From NCBI GenBank assembly GCA_022605955.1, contig JAKCOZ010000008.1, positions 39,134,547 to 39,198,546 on the forward strand: a stretch of DNA of 64,000 bases. The letters are read 5' to 3'. The position numbers and the translations under genes were made by a program. The notes under the pieces were generated by a model that saw only the letters and a list, made by a program, of their open reading frames with translations, searched no databases and was not told the DNA's origin. Source of the DNA: Rallus limicola (Eukaryota; Chordata; Aves; Gruiformes; Rallidae). Positions 24,501 to 32,621 of this stretch are shown here, one piece after another; positions within the stretch are counted from its first letter, which is position 1; the number at the start of each line of letters is the position of its first letter.

Positions 24501-27500
24501 CATACATAGACAAGAGCTTGCAAGCAGCCTGCTTGTGAGCCTGCACCGCTCACGGGCGCGAGGCAAGCCGTGGTCTGGGGCCACGCACAGGCACAGCGGC
24601 CCCTTTGCTTTCCTCCACCAGTGTCTGGCCCATCAGCTGTGTGTTTTGCTGTGGGCATAAGGTGTGTGAGGAGGGCAGGGTCCCACTGCTGTGCTGCTGG
24701 AGGGGTCAGCTTCTCCTGCTCACGTATTTCTCTCTCCCTGTCCAGGGGGAGGATGGCCCTCCAGGGAACGGCACGATTGGATTCCCAGGCAGCCCGGTAA
24801 GTTGGGTGCCTTTTTTTGTGCTGCCTTTTTTTGTGCTGTATTTCTGCTTGTCCAGCCTAACGTGCTTCCTTTTTCTGTCCCCAGGGGCAGCCAGGAGACA
24901 GAGGAAACCCTGGTGTTAATGTAAGTGTGCCGCTTCCTCATCTACCCAACGGAAATTGCCCTGGGCAGTGGTTTGGCTCCTAGAGCCTCTCCATCAGCCA
25001 CACGGTGCAAAGAGGTCCCTGAGGCAGCCTCTAAAGCACCTCTTTCCCTCGTGCCTGTGTCTCCCTGCAATAGATGCTTCTGCTGTGGTATACTGCTAGC
25101 AACACCCAAGGGCAGCAGCCAGGGCTGAGTGCTGTCTGGTGCTCCCCCAGGGCTGGAATTTGGGGCTGGGATTGCCATCCAGGGGGAGCTCAATGGTGCT
25201 AGGATAGCAAAGCCGCCGACGAAGCTCTTCCCCTTAGCTGCCCCACAGTTTGGTGGTGCCTGTGCTGTGCTGTGCGCTGCTCTTCACCCCCCACACACCC
25301 CAAGCCAGCTCTTGCAAGGTCACTGCATGCCCACACCCAGCTCTCTTCTGTACTGTTTTTCAGGGAACGAAAGGCTATGTTGGTCCTAAAGGTGATGAAG
25401 GAGAAGCTGGAGACCCCGGGAATGATGTAAGCATCTCTGTGAGCACGGGAGCTTTGGGCTGGGTCTTAGGGTCGGAGCCCACCAGACTTTGTAAGCCTGT
25501 GAAGTGCCCTTTGCTGCTGAGCGAGGTCTGATGGCAAGGGGAGCTCTCTCAAGGTGTGTGCTTTGTGTCCTGCAGCTTATGGCTGGCAAACCTCCTCATC
25601 TGTTAGGCTGAGGGAGGAATCATTTCCCATGAGGTGTTGTTACGCGTGGGCGCAGAGGTGCCACTGTCCTGTGGAGGGAGATGGTCTGTGTCCTAAGCCA
25701 TTTCTTTGGGTACAGCCATCTCAGCAGATGTTTTTGTGGTTCAGTAGAGCTCAGCAGACATCTAGAGGGGAAGGTGCTGTACCCTGACCCATGCAGATGT
25801 GTGAATTTTGTCTCTGTTTTTCAATCCAGAACCCGACCCCCGGCCGCAGGGGCATCAAAGGAGCAAAGGGGCACCGGGGCCCTGAAGGCCGCCCGGTAGG
25901 TTGGGGCTTGGCAGGGTTTGGGCTGATGAGTGCAGCGTGCTGAGCTGATGGAGCTCCTGACACTGGCACTCACCCTGGGCTTGCTGTCCTTGGCCCTGCT
26001 TGGAAACCTGCTGCTGTGGCCTAGTCCTGAAGTGTCCTGTTCATCCCAGGTCAGGGCAGGACATACAGGGGCTTTGCTCCTGGAAAAGCAGGTCTCATAT
26101 GAAGGCTGCCAGCTCTGTAAGGGCAGCTCTGTAAGGGGTGGCCAGCCTGAACCTGAAGGTGTCAGTTCATGTGGTGTGGCCACGTGCTGGCATTGCCTCA
26201 GCTTAGCCTGCAGGCTAGAGGAGAGGTGTCTTCCAAGTGCCTCCATCCCCCTCATCCCCCCCATATCCCCTCCCCGGGGTGCCCTGGGGCTTTGCCAAGC
26301 TGTGTCACACAAGGTGTGTGCTCACTGCCTGCAGCAAGACCTTGCATCCCCACCTGGGTGGGCATGTGTGGAAGTGGGTGTCCTTCCCCTGACCCCCACC
26401 CAGCCCTGGGGCACCCTGCAAGTGAGCAGATGTCCCTGTGCAGAGGCCAGCACAGGAAGCCAGGAGCTTCCAGACCCTGCGCTGCTTACGGGTGGGACTG
26501 GCTGCTCTTGGAACTGCTTGCTTCTGTTTGACAGGGACCACCAGGACCTGGGGGACCTCCAGGACCAGATGTAAGTGGGACTCGGTCATGGCATTGCTTG
26601 CTTCCTCCCCTCCCTCCAATGGCTCCTGGGAGGGGGTTGCTTCTAAGGGAGCCTTGAGCTCCTGGGTGGGTGGTGGCTGCCTCCCATCGCTGTCCCAGCG
26701 AGTCTCTCTGGCTGGATTTCCTATGTGCCAGTCCATCCCACTTACCATCCCCCCGCTTTCCAGAATGGGGGAGGGGAACAAAGGGCAGTGGGGGTGGTGG
26801 GCAGAGCACGCAGGAGCTAGGAAGCCGCCTTCACTGTTCAAAACATCTCCTTACCTCTGCTTTCAGGAGTGTGAAATCCTGGACATCATCATGAAGATGT
26901 GCTGTGAGTATCCCTGTATGTCCCCCTGCCCTGCCCAGCTCCTCGCTGAGCTGGGAGGTGACTGCGTTTTCCCTGGCCTTAGGGAGCAGGACCGTGGCAT
27001 GTGGAGTGACACCATGGGCACCACGGTTCTTCCATGAGTCACAATTAAGCCAGCCAGCTGGGGAGGAGGGGGGATAGGTGGGGAGACAAATCTTTTGAGC
27101 ATTGCTGTCCTTTCTCTGGGCTCAGGGGCTTCCAGCTCAGCCTCCAGAGCCGGCTGTGCAACTGGTGCACGCAGCAGCCTGGTGTGCTGTGTCCGTGGCT
27201 GTGCACACATGCAGTTACCCCTCGGGGGGAACACAAAGCCATGGCAGATCTTCATGTGGGTCATGTTATGATTTCTCTTATTTTTTTATTTCCTTGAATA
27301 GCAAGGCCTGACTTTTTTTACCCCCTTGGGAAAGGTGGGGGGGGACAGAGCTGTTCTGGGGTGCCCCGCTGTGGGAAGCAAGCAGTAGGGGCTAGCAGAG
27401 GACTCCTGCCCCACAGCATCAGTGGAGTGCTGGAAGGACACAGGGTACTTAAGGAGCTGGGTTTGAGCTCTGTACTCTGGGGATTTGCTTAATCCCCTCC

Positions 27501-30500
27501 AGTGCTGGCTTTTATCTTTATTGGAATAAGAACACAGCAGCGTGTGTGGAAACAGAGCTCTGCTGCACGCGGCGCAGGGCCATCTCAGGCAGGAGGGAGA
27601 CCTGGCTATTTCAAACCAGAGGGGAAAAAACCTCTGCCAGCCTAAATTGCCCAAACCAGGTGTCTTTGGCTTTGCAGAAACACAAACCTGCAGTCTGTCC
27701 CCGTGTGGAAACCCCGTGTGCCCCAAGTTTTAATGTTCTCTCTTTCTCTCCCTTCTCCTCCAGCTTGCTGTGGTGAGTGTTACTTGGCAAAGTTTGCTGG
27801 CCCTCCTCCTTGCATGCACCCCTCCCTCTCCCTGCTCCTTGCCTGCTGCTGTGGAGATGTGGTGAGAGCCCAGCAGGGAGGACCGAGCGTATGGAAGGCA
27901 GGGGAGGGCAGCGAGCTCTCCCCAGAGGTGCTGGGTGGGTTCAGAGGCTGCTGCAGCCAGGTCCTGCAGCCTGTTGTCGAGGTGCCCTACACCAGCAAAC
28001 TGCAGGCAGGTTTTCCCCACCCTTTGAAAGGGACATCAGCTGTGGATCCAGCTCTGTCCTCTTTCTTCCTATTCTCCTAATAGGCTGCCCAGGGGGTGTG
28101 GAGTCTCCTTCTCTGGAGAGATTCCAGCCCCGTCTGGACACCGCCCTGTGTGCCCTGTGCTAGGGACCCTGCTTTGGCAGGGGGTTGGACCCCATGGGCT
28201 CTGGGGGTCCCTTCCAACCCCTATGAGTCTGTGATTCCAAATCCTCTGCTGGCCTGCAGAGAAATATGCTGGGTCATTGGGTTTTTGGGGTTGTTTCCCC
28301 CCCCCCTTCCCCCCTGATGCTGTCCCAATGAGTTGGGCTTGCAGTCCAAAGGCTTGAAGGAAGAGCCAAGGGCACATGATACCTTTCAGCCATAGGACAG
28401 AGCCAGGAGGGATGGGGGGAGCAAGCTGAGTCAGCCCTCTCCAGCCCCACTGGTGTCACCTCTGTCCTGCTGGGCTGGTTGAATGGAATGAGTGAGAAAG
28501 CTTGTGAGGAAAAGGGCTTGGGAACAAGTACTGGGTGTTCCAAGGGCACGCTCACAGCTTGGGCATGCGGCGTGTCTTACAAGCAGCGCTGAGCAGGATG
28601 GAGATGGGCACGTTAGGAAGCTCCAGCGTCCTGTGAAGCTGCCACCGGGCTGTAGTAGTTGCTTCCACCATGCTTTGTGGGTAGATAGAGCACAGGCATC
28701 CCCAGGGTCAGGACCCAGGGTAGGCACCAGCCGCTCGCTCCGGGATGGCTCCCTGGGAAAGAAGCTGCCCGGAGCTGGTGGCTCGGGTGGACAAGGCGAG
28801 CGCCCCTGCCCCGCGCCTCCCTGCAGAGTGCACCTGCGGCCCCGTCGACCTCCTCTTCGTGCTGGACAGCTCGGAGAGCATCGGCCTGCAGAACTTCCAG
28901 ATCGCCAAGGACTTCATCATCAAAGTCATCGACCGCCTGAGCAAGGATGAGCGCGTGAAGGTGAGGTCCCCACGTAGTGAGCACGCTCGTTTTTCACCGC
29001 AAGCAGGAGCACGGGGAGGTACCTCCATTCTAAAAGAGTCTTCCCTGGGGTGGGTCCTGATCCCTCCTGGATTCACAGCAATGGAGATGAGACAACAGTT
29101 TGCTGTTCCAAAACAGTCTTGTCACCCTTTCTGGGCAAAGGGACCTGTCCTGAGGTGGCTGTGAGTGGTTCCTCTGTGCCCCGGAGCAGGCGGCTCACAA
29201 GGCATTCACCTGATCACTCCGTGTGGGGTGCTCCGAGTAGGTAACATGAGGTGTGTTGCCACCTCCCCCAGCTCCCTGATGGTCGGCTCTTGTCTGCCCC
29301 CAAGCCTGGGTTTAGGTTACCAGTGAAGCATACTACCCAAAAAGGACCTTTGCAACCCAAAACAGCGAGGTTACTGTCCCAGTAGCGAGTCTTGCAGTCT
29401 GAAGAGGGGCATGAATGTGTACTCTCCGAACTCCTGTCTGGTAAACCCGGTGTTTGTGGGAGATGTCATTTACCTCTGTGACTTGGAAGGGATGTTTGGG
29501 ATCCAGCCTTTCCTTAAGATATAACCCAGCACATCTGCAGCGCTCAGGGCATCAAGCTACAGCGACCTGCTGACAGACACTTGGGTGGGCATGGATGGAT
29601 TCCTTGGGCTGGCAGAGAAGCAGGAAAACTAGATGTGGGGCAGCAAAGCCACGGTGTTAAAAAGGGAAACAGAAGTTTTGAAAAAAGACCTATTTCTAGC
29701 CATCTGCAAAGGCTTGTGTTGAGAGAAACCTGGGTCTGGGTCTTGTGTGGTCTTGACTGGGTCACTGAATTGGTCCCTGCCACGGAGGCCTTTGGTACAA
29801 ACTGCTGCAGGACTTCTGAGCTCCCCAGGGCTCCCTGGGGGATCTGACCTGAACTGGCTTCTGTTTTTCTCAACAGTTTGAAGCTGGGGAGTCTCGCGTG
29901 GGTGTCGTTCAGTACAGCCACGGCAACACACAGGAGCTGGTGGCCATGGGGGATGCCAACATCGACAACATCGGAGCGCTCAAACAGTGAGTTTGTGGGG
30001 TCTCAGCGCATCGTGCAGAAACCTGACCCAGGGACATCTGTCCCTCTCCCATCCTCCATCTCCAGGCCAGCAGCTTCTGCAGCTGCAAGGATGCTGAGTG
30101 TTACGTAGTGGAAGGTAGCAGTTGGTGGCTTTGTAAGTGCTGCTGTGGCCAAGGAGTTTGCTGGTTTCCCACGCAAACCCCCGTGCAGGGATGTCGTCCT
30201 GCCTTGCAGGCGTGTCAGAGGCGCGTGTTCCCAGGGGCTCCTTCGTGTCTGTGGGGCAGGGCTGGCAGGCTCACTGGGGTCTGTGCTTGCAGGGCTGTCA
30301 AGAACCTGAAGTGGATAGCTGGGGGCACCTTCACTGGAGAAGCCCTGCAGTTCACCAAGGATAACCTGCTGCGGAGGTTCACCTCTGACAAGCGCGTGGC
30401 CATCGTCATCACGGACGGGCGCTCTGACACGCTGCGGGACCCTACCCCGCTCAACACCCTGTGCGATGTCACCCCGGTAAGGAGCCAGGGCTCCAGCCTG

Positions 30501-32621
30501 CCTGCAGGGAACTCCAGACAGCAGGGGTGCACCAGGGGGGTGCAGGCTTTCTGGGGATCTCCATGCCTCCGCTACCAGGGGCTCGGGTGGGAGGGACGCA
30601 TGTCACCAGGATCACACTCAGTGATGGGTGTTCGAGTTTAGGCCTGCTTTAGGTGATGCACACACCCCGTGATGGACTCTGACTTCCCTGCAGGTGGTTT
30701 CCCTTGGGATAGGTGACATTTTCCGGAACCCTCCAAATCCTGATCACCTGAATGACATCGCTTGCTTAAGCAGACCGACCAGGCCAGGGCTGTCCATTCA
30801 AAGGGACAACTACGCTGAGCTCCTGGATGACACCTTCTTGCAGAACATCACCTCTTACGTCTGCCAAGGTGGGTGGATGGTTGTGCCTGGAGGCGACAAG
30901 GCAGGTGGTGAGGATTGAAGGCTGCCCTCCCTCGCTGTGCTCTTCAGCAGGCATTGAGGGGAGAGAACGGCGCCTGAGGCTTACTTAGATAAGGCACAAG
31001 GACATCCCGTGTCTCAGAGTGCTTTGCAGCTGGGTCCAGGCCCTCTTGTGCTGCAGGACATCTCTGTCTACAGCATTTCCCAAGGATCCCTGTGCTTTCT
31101 GGTGCCTGTTTATAGCCTTTGCGCAGCACCTTGCAAAGTGTGGCTGTGGCAGAGGTGAGCTCATGGCTTCTGTGGCTCAGCAGGAAGCGACAGGAGAAAT
31201 GGTTTCCCTGGGCCAGCTGGTGACGTTACTCTTTCCCATTTTCTTAACAGAGAAGAAATGTCCGGACTATACCTGCCCAAGTGAGTATTGACTCCTGGCA
31301 CCGCTCAGAGGGGATGTCAGTGCTGTGGAGTTTTTGGGATGCTCTGAACACGTAGCTTAGAGACCTCTTGCAACAGGGAGGCTCCCGGGCCAGAGGAGTG
31401 AGCAGCCCTTGTCAGACACTTGCAGGGTCCCACACACGCCAGCCCAAAGCACCCAAGGAAGAAGCTCAGGCAGTTGCTTTTCTGGCACCCCAAACTTAGG
31501 GGGGGGGGGGCTGTGCCAGACTTTGGTCCTCACAAAGCTTTGCCTGAGGCAGGTACTGAGATCGATTTGCCATGCAGTGGCGGGAGCGTGAGGAGAAGTC
31601 AGTGCCGTGGCAGGGGTACTTGAGAAAGGTGCTTGAAAAGGGAGGGTGAGGAGAAATTCAGTGGGGGGGTCTCTCTGAGTCAGGAGCACCTACAGTCCTC
31701 GGGCTCACTAGGAAGGGGCCAGCCTCCTGGGTCCCCAGGCAGCAGCGCCACCTTCGAGCAACAAGCCACTGGGTAATCTGAGCTAGATAAGTACCTGGGG
31801 GTGCAACCAAAGGAAGGAATGAAAGGGTAAGAGGTAGGACAGGGCGGGACAGGGGTAGGGGAAAGCAAGCTAGCAAACACCCTGAGAGAGGGGATTTCCC
31901 AAGCCTGACAAGGCAGGAAGCCCTGGTGACAGCCGGTGACTTCACCGACTTGTCATGGCAGAGGCAGGAGCAGCACAGCGTAACGAGCCCCCGGGCCTTT
32001 CCCCTTGCAGTCACCTTCACCGGGCTGGCAGACATCACGCTGCTGGTGGACAGCTCCACCAGCGTGGGGAGCAAGAACTTTGAGACCACCAAGAAGTTCG
32101 TGAAGCGGCTGGCGGAGAGGTTCCTGGAGGCTGCCAAGCCTGCCGACGACTCCGTGCGTATCTCAGTGGTCCAGTACAGCGGCAGGAACCAGCAGAAGTT
32201 GGAAGCTCAGTTCCAGCACAACTACACGGTGGTCGCCAAGGCCATTGACAACATGGAGTTCATTAACGATGCCACGGACGTGAACGCCGCCCTGCGGTAC
32301 GTCACCGCGCTGTACCAGCAGTCAGCGCGGCCCAGGGCCAGGAAGAGGGTGCTGCTGTTTTCTGATGGCAACTCTCAAGGGATCACTGCAAGGGCCATTG
32401 AGAGGGCTGTGCAGGAAGCTCAGCAGGCTGGCATTGAGATCTATGTGCTGGCGGTGGGCCGCCAAGCCAACGAGCCCAACATCCGTGTCCTGGTGACGGG
32501 GAAGAGCGCGGATTACGATGTGGCCTACGGGGAGCGTCACCTCTTCCGCGTGCCGGACTACTCCTCTCTGCTGAGGGGTGTCTTCTACCAGACTGTCTCC
32601 AGGAAGATAGCTGTTGACTGA
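8396..32621 (+). CDS. COL6A1: Collagen type VI alpha-1 chain (complete gene, 35 coding exons)
   Basis: Joined exons give 1019 residues; the human orthologue has 1028. Alpha-1(VI) pairs with alpha-2(VI) and alpha-3(VI) in a secreted heterotrimer that builds matrix microfibrils anchoring cells to basement membranes. Seen in the sequence: signal peptide 1-19 (cleavage after SWA), N1 VWA domain about 34-237 with MIDAS motif DTSES at 43-47, a CCSFEC linker at 245-250, and triple helix 255-590 (336 residues). The helix has a lone Cys343 (helix position 89), one RGD at 476-478 and interruptions at 513-518 and 557-560. A cysteine-rich SCCECTC linker follows at 603-609. C1 VWA spans about 610-805 (DSSES at 619-623), then KKCPDYTCP, then C2 VWA 817-1019 (DSSTS at 830-834). 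N-glycosylation sequons are at 212, 514, 799 and 887. All introns are GT-AG, phases are consistent throughout, and helix exons are mostly multiples of 9 nt in phase 0. The start ATG has a good context (CCAGGATGG). I see no frameshift or stop. Confidence 0.97.
9004..9268 (+). mobile_element. CR1 LINE 3' fragment in intron 1
   Basis: Sense tail of the young-looking CR1 group also seen at 20565, 22106, 28081, 34180, 36608 and 42762. It has GGGGAAGAACTTCTTCCCAG, GGGGTGTGGAGTCTCCTTCT, GGGGGTTGGACCCCATGGGC, and ends in CTCTGTGAGTCTGTGAATTC. It sits about 420 bp before exon 2. Confidence 0.9.
9685..9814 (+). CDS. COL6A1: COL6A1 exon 2: start of N1 VWA domain
   Basis: Residues 33-75 plus two bases of codon 76. 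It opens [18 protein letters not shown] and contains the metal-binding (MIDAS) DTSES motif of the N1 domain. Acceptor TCCTCAG, donor GTACAT. Confidence 0.96.
11087..11136. repeat. 25-bp direct repeat, two perfect copies
   Basis: The unit beginning CCCCTGTGGACACTCACC occurs twice back to back (11087 and 11112) with no mismatch, suggesting a recent slippage duplication within intron 2. Confidence 0.9.
11240..11360 (+). mobile_element. CR1 fragment in intron 2
   Basis: Short sense CR1 piece with CCAGGCTGCCCAGGGAGGTT, GGGGAGTCTCCATCTCCGGA and GACATTCAGACCC blocks. The 3' end runs into a G-run without the usual terminal octamer. Confidence 0.65.
11487..11687 (+). CDS. COL6A1: COL6A1 exon 3: N1 VWA domain
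   Basis: Residues 76-142 plus two bases of codon 143. It encodes [20 protein letters not shown] and the conserved [13 protein letters not shown] segment of the N1 domain. The exon is notably G/C-rich, with third-position G or C. Confidence 0.97.
11963..12122 (+). CDS. COL6A1: COL6A1 exon 4: N1 VWA domain
   Basis: Residues 143-196. It contains [20 protein letters not shown], a central strand of the VWA fold with the TDG motif, and ends in [11 protein letters not shown]. Acceptor CCCTTGCAG, donor GTAGGG. Confidence 0.97.
12351..12473 (+). CDS. COL6A1: COL6A1 exon 5: end of N1 VWA domain
   Basis: Residues 197-237 ([20 protein letters not shown] and onward), closing the N1 domain. N-glycosylation sequon NFT is at 212-214. 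Donor GTGAGC. Confidence 0.97.
12532..12566. repeat. (CT)n microsatellite at the exon 6 acceptor
   Basis: About 35 bp of uninterrupted CT dinucleotides, 16 bp before the exon 6 acceptor. It doubles as an extended polypyrimidine tract for that splice site. Confidence 0.95.
12583..12603 (+). CDS. COL6A1: COL6A1 exon 6: 21-nt linker exon
   Basis: Residues 238-244, KANTEQS, matching the KNNVEQV linker of human alpha-1(VI) between the N1 domain and the cysteine knot. Acceptor CTTGTCTTGCAG, donor GTGAGT. Confidence 0.93.
12817..12837 (+). CDS. COL6A1: COL6A1 exon 7: 21-nt cysteine-linker exon
   Basis: Residues 245-251, CCSFECQ, identical to the human linker immediately before the triple helix. 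The cysteines are expected to form inter-chain or intra-chain disulfides. Confidence 0.95.
12936..12980 (+). CDS. COL6A1: COL6A1 exon 8: start of triple helix
   Basis: Residues 252-266, [15 protein letters not shown]. The Gly-X-Y repeat begins at Gly255. 45 nt, phase 0. Confidence 0.95.
13238..13291 (+). CDS. COL6A1: COL6A1 exon 9: triple helix
   Basis: Residues 267-284, [18 protein letters not shown]. 54 nt, the ancestral fibrillar-collagen exon size. Acceptor ATTGCAG, donor GTAAGT. Confidence 0.96.
13827..13859. repeat. Poly-C tract in intron 9
   Basis: Run of about 33 nearly pure C residues broken by one T. G-rich on the complementary strand, so a plausible G-quadruplex and a likely sequencing-length ambiguity. 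Confidence 0.9.
14146..14190 (+). CDS. COL6A1: COL6A1 exon 10: triple helix
   Basis: Residues 285-299, [15 protein letters not shown]; the human segment differs by a single residue. 45 nt, phase 0. Confidence 0.96.
14292..14318 (+). CDS. COL6A1: COL6A1 exon 11: triple helix
   Basis: Residues 300-308, GDKGGRGEK. 27 nt, phase 0, preceded by CCTCTCCAG. Confidence 0.95.
14688..14714 (+). CDS. COL6A1: COL6A1 exon 12: triple helix
   Basis: Residues 309-317, GSRGPKGAK. 27 nt, phase 0, acceptor CCTTGCAG. Confidence 0.95.
14816..14860 (+). CDS. COL6A1: COL6A1 exon 13: triple helix
   Basis: Residues 318-332, [15 protein letters not shown]. 45 nt, phase 0. Confidence 0.95.
15098..15151 (+). CDS. COL6A1: COL6A1 exon 14: triple helix with the dimer cysteine
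   Basis: Residues 333-350, [18 protein letters not shown]. Cys343 is residue 89 of the helix, the cysteine known to stabilise collagen VI dimer assembly. This corresponds to human exon 14, whose in-frame skipping is a recognised cause of collagen VI myopathy. Confidence 0.97.
15152..15908 (+). other. COL6A1 intron 14
   Basis: Contains a short perfect direct repeat (TGTTTGGCTGGAGGA at 15404 and 15419). No other feature recognised. Confidence 0.85.
15909..15971 (+). CDS. COL6A1: COL6A1 exon 15: triple helix
   Basis: Residues 351-371, starting [16 protein letters not shown]. 63 nt, the standard collagen VI helix exon size. Acceptor TTTTAACCAG. Confidence 0.96.
16378..16440 (+). CDS. COL6A1: COL6A1 exon 16: triple helix, weak acceptor
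   Basis: Residues 372-392, starting [16 protein letters not shown]. The acceptor reads CCTTGTGAAG with a purine-interrupted pyrimidine tract and AAG rather than CAG. Reading phase and Gly-X-Y periodicity leave little doubt about the boundary, but the site is the weakest in the gene. Confidence 0.9.
16601..16654 (+). CDS. COL6A1: COL6A1 exon 17: triple helix
   Basis: Residues 393-410, [18 protein letters not shown]. 54 nt. Very CpG-rich compared with flanking introns. Confidence 0.95.
16740..16775 (+). CDS. COL6A1: COL6A1 exon 18: triple helix
   Basis: Residues 411-422, [12 protein letters not shown]. 36 nt, phase 0. Confidence 0.95.
16932..16994 (+). CDS. COL6A1: COL6A1 exon 19: triple helix
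   Basis: Residues 423-443, starting [16 protein letters not shown]. 63 nt, phase 0, acceptor CTCCTTGCAG. Confidence 0.95.
16995..19848 (+). other. COL6A1 intron 19
   Basis: 2.85-kb intron, G/C-rich at 17400-17830 with a small CCCAGCTCCCAG triplication (17741-17775), then a long antisense CR1 copy (18085-18790). No additional helix exon is missing: the protein aligns without a gap across this intron. Confidence 0.85.
18085..18790 (-). mobile_element. CR1 LINE 3' fragment, antisense, in intron 19
   Basis: About 0.7 kb of CR1 in reverse orientation, from the terminal octamer side (AATCACAGAGTCATGGGATG) through the 3' UTR (TGGATGTCTCCAGGGATGGG) into the ORF2 C-terminal region (TCTGGTGATGCAGCCCATGA). 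Same subfamily as copies at 38532, 42008, 48045 and 58288. Frames are broken. Confidence 0.88.
19849..19911 (+). CDS. COL6A1: COL6A1 exon 20: triple helix
   Basis: Residues 444-464, starting [16 protein letters not shown]. 63 nt, acceptor TGTGTCTGCAG. Confidence 0.96.
20565..20750 (-). mobile_element. CR1 LINE 3' fragment, antisense, in intron 20
   Basis: Reverse CR1 tail starting AACCACAGGGGTTGGAAGGG, then CCCATGGGGTCCAACCCCCT and CTGGAATCTCTCCAGAGAAG, truncated inside the CCCTCACCCTCACTGG block. Confidence 0.9.
22106..22545 (-). mobile_element. CR1 LINE 3' fragment, antisense, in intron 20
   Basis: Reverse CR1 tail beginning with GGATCACAGACTCACAGGGG, nearly identical to the 20565 copy for its first 180 bp and extending further 5' to the CTCACAGGGGAGATGCTCCA block. 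Confidence 0.92.
23812..23874 (+). CDS. COL6A1: COL6A1 exon 21: triple helix with RGD
   Basis: Residues 465-485, starting [16 protein letters not shown]. Contains the only RGD tripeptide of the chain (476-478), at the same place as KGYRGDEG in the human chain and a possible integrin contact. Confidence 0.96.
24332..24394 (+). CDS. COL6A1: COL6A1 exon 22: triple helix
   Basis: Residues 486-506, starting [16 protein letters not shown] and ending LMGER. 63 nt, acceptor TCCTTCCAG. Confidence 0.96.
24746..24796 (+). CDS. COL6A1: COL6A1 exon 23: helix interruption with N-glycan site
   Basis: Residues 507-523, [17 protein letters not shown]. 51 nt, not a multiple of 9, because one residue of a triplet is missing at GNGTIG. 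The interruption includes an NGT sequon (514-516), as in human GNGTEG. Confidence 0.96.
24885..24920 (+). CDS. COL6A1: COL6A1 exon 24: triple helix
   Basis: Residues 524-535, [12 protein letters not shown]. 36 nt, phase 0, only 88 bp after exon 23. Confidence 0.95.
25364..25426 (+). CDS. COL6A1: COL6A1 exon 25: triple helix
   Basis: Residues 536-556, starting [16 protein letters not shown]. 63 nt, acceptor CTGTTTTTCAG. Confidence 0.96.
25830..25895 (+). CDS. COL6A1: COL6A1 exon 26: second helix interruption
   Basis: Residues 557-578, starting [17 protein letters not shown]. The first four residues (NPTP) break the Gly-X-Y pattern, matching the NNDIAP interruption in human. 66 nt. Confidence 0.95.
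26535..26570 (+). CDS. COL6A1: COL6A1 exon 27: end of triple helix
   Basis: Residues 579-590, [12 protein letters not shown], the proline-rich C-terminal end of the helix. 36 nt. Confidence 0.96.
26867..26903 (+). CDS. COL6A1: COL6A1 exon 28: post-helix linker
   Basis: Residues 591-602 ([12 protein letters not shown], identical to human) plus the first base of codon 603. Donor GTGAGT directly after TGCT. Confidence 0.96.
26904..27763 (+). other. COL6A1 intron 28
   Basis: 0.86-kb intron leading into the microexon, ending in a long pyrimidine tract (about 27738-27763: TCTCTCTTTCTCTCCCTTCT type), which would help define the tiny exon that follows. G-run near 27337. Confidence 0.85.
27764..27772 (+). 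CDS. COL6A1: COL6A1 exon 29: 9-nt microexon
   Basis: Nine bases, CTTGCTGTG, between TCCTCCAG and GTGAGT. Joined to exons 28 and 30 they give S-C-C followed by ECTCGP, which reproduces SCCEC of the human chain. Without it the linker would lose three residues including two cysteines, with frame kept. Confidence 0.93.
28081..28236 (+). mobile_element. CR1 LINE 3' fragment in intron 29
   Basis: Strongly 5'-truncated sense CR1 tail (CCCAGGGGGTGTGGAGTCTC, GGACCCTGCTTTGGCAGGGG) ending in CTATGAGTCTGTGATTCC. Same subfamily as the intron 1 copy. Confidence 0.92.
28827..28960 (+). CDS. COL6A1: COL6A1 exon 30: start of C1 VWA domain
   Basis: Residues 606-650, beginning [25 protein letters not shown] motif DSSES is at 619-623. 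Acceptor CTCCCTGCAG, donor GTGAGG. Confidence 0.97.
28961..29876 (+). other. COL6A1 intron 30
   Basis: 0.9 kb of unique-looking sequence without repeats or alternative exons that I can support. Confidence 0.85.
29877..29986 (+). CDS. COL6A1: COL6A1 exon 31: C1 VWA domain
   Basis: Residues 651-686 plus two bases of codon 687. It encodes [17 protein letters not shown], the second strand region of the VWA fold. Confidence 0.96.
30293..30476 (+). CDS. COL6A1: COL6A1 exon 32: C1 VWA domain
   Basis: Residues 687-748, including [20 protein letters not shown] and the [11 protein letters not shown] strand with the conserved MIDAS threonine (GGTFTGEAL) and aspartate (TDG). Confidence 0.97.
30694..30868 (+). 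CDS. COL6A1: COL6A1 exon 33: end of C1 VWA domain
   Basis: Residues 749-806 plus one base of codon 807, from [10 protein letters not shown] to NITSYVCQ. N-glycosylation sequon NIT is at 799-801. Confidence 0.96.
31251..31280 (+). CDS. COL6A1: COL6A1 exon 34: C1-C2 linker
   Basis: 30 nt. Residues 807-816, [10 protein letters not shown], almost identical to human [10 protein letters not shown]. Two cysteines link the C1 and C2 domains. Confidence 0.96.
31281..32010 (+). other. COL6A1 intron 34
   Basis: 0.73-kb intron with an 11-base G-run at 31500-31510. No repeat family recognised. Confidence 0.85.
32011..32621 (+). CDS. COL6A1: COL6A1 exon 35: C2 VWA domain and stop
   Basis: Residues 817-1019 and TGA, the whole C2 domain in one exon. 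MIDAS motif DSSTS is at 830-834 (human DGSAS), NYT sequon at 887-889, and the [10 protein letters not shown] strand is conserved. The C-terminus RKIAVD corresponds to human RKVALG. Confidence 0.98.
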
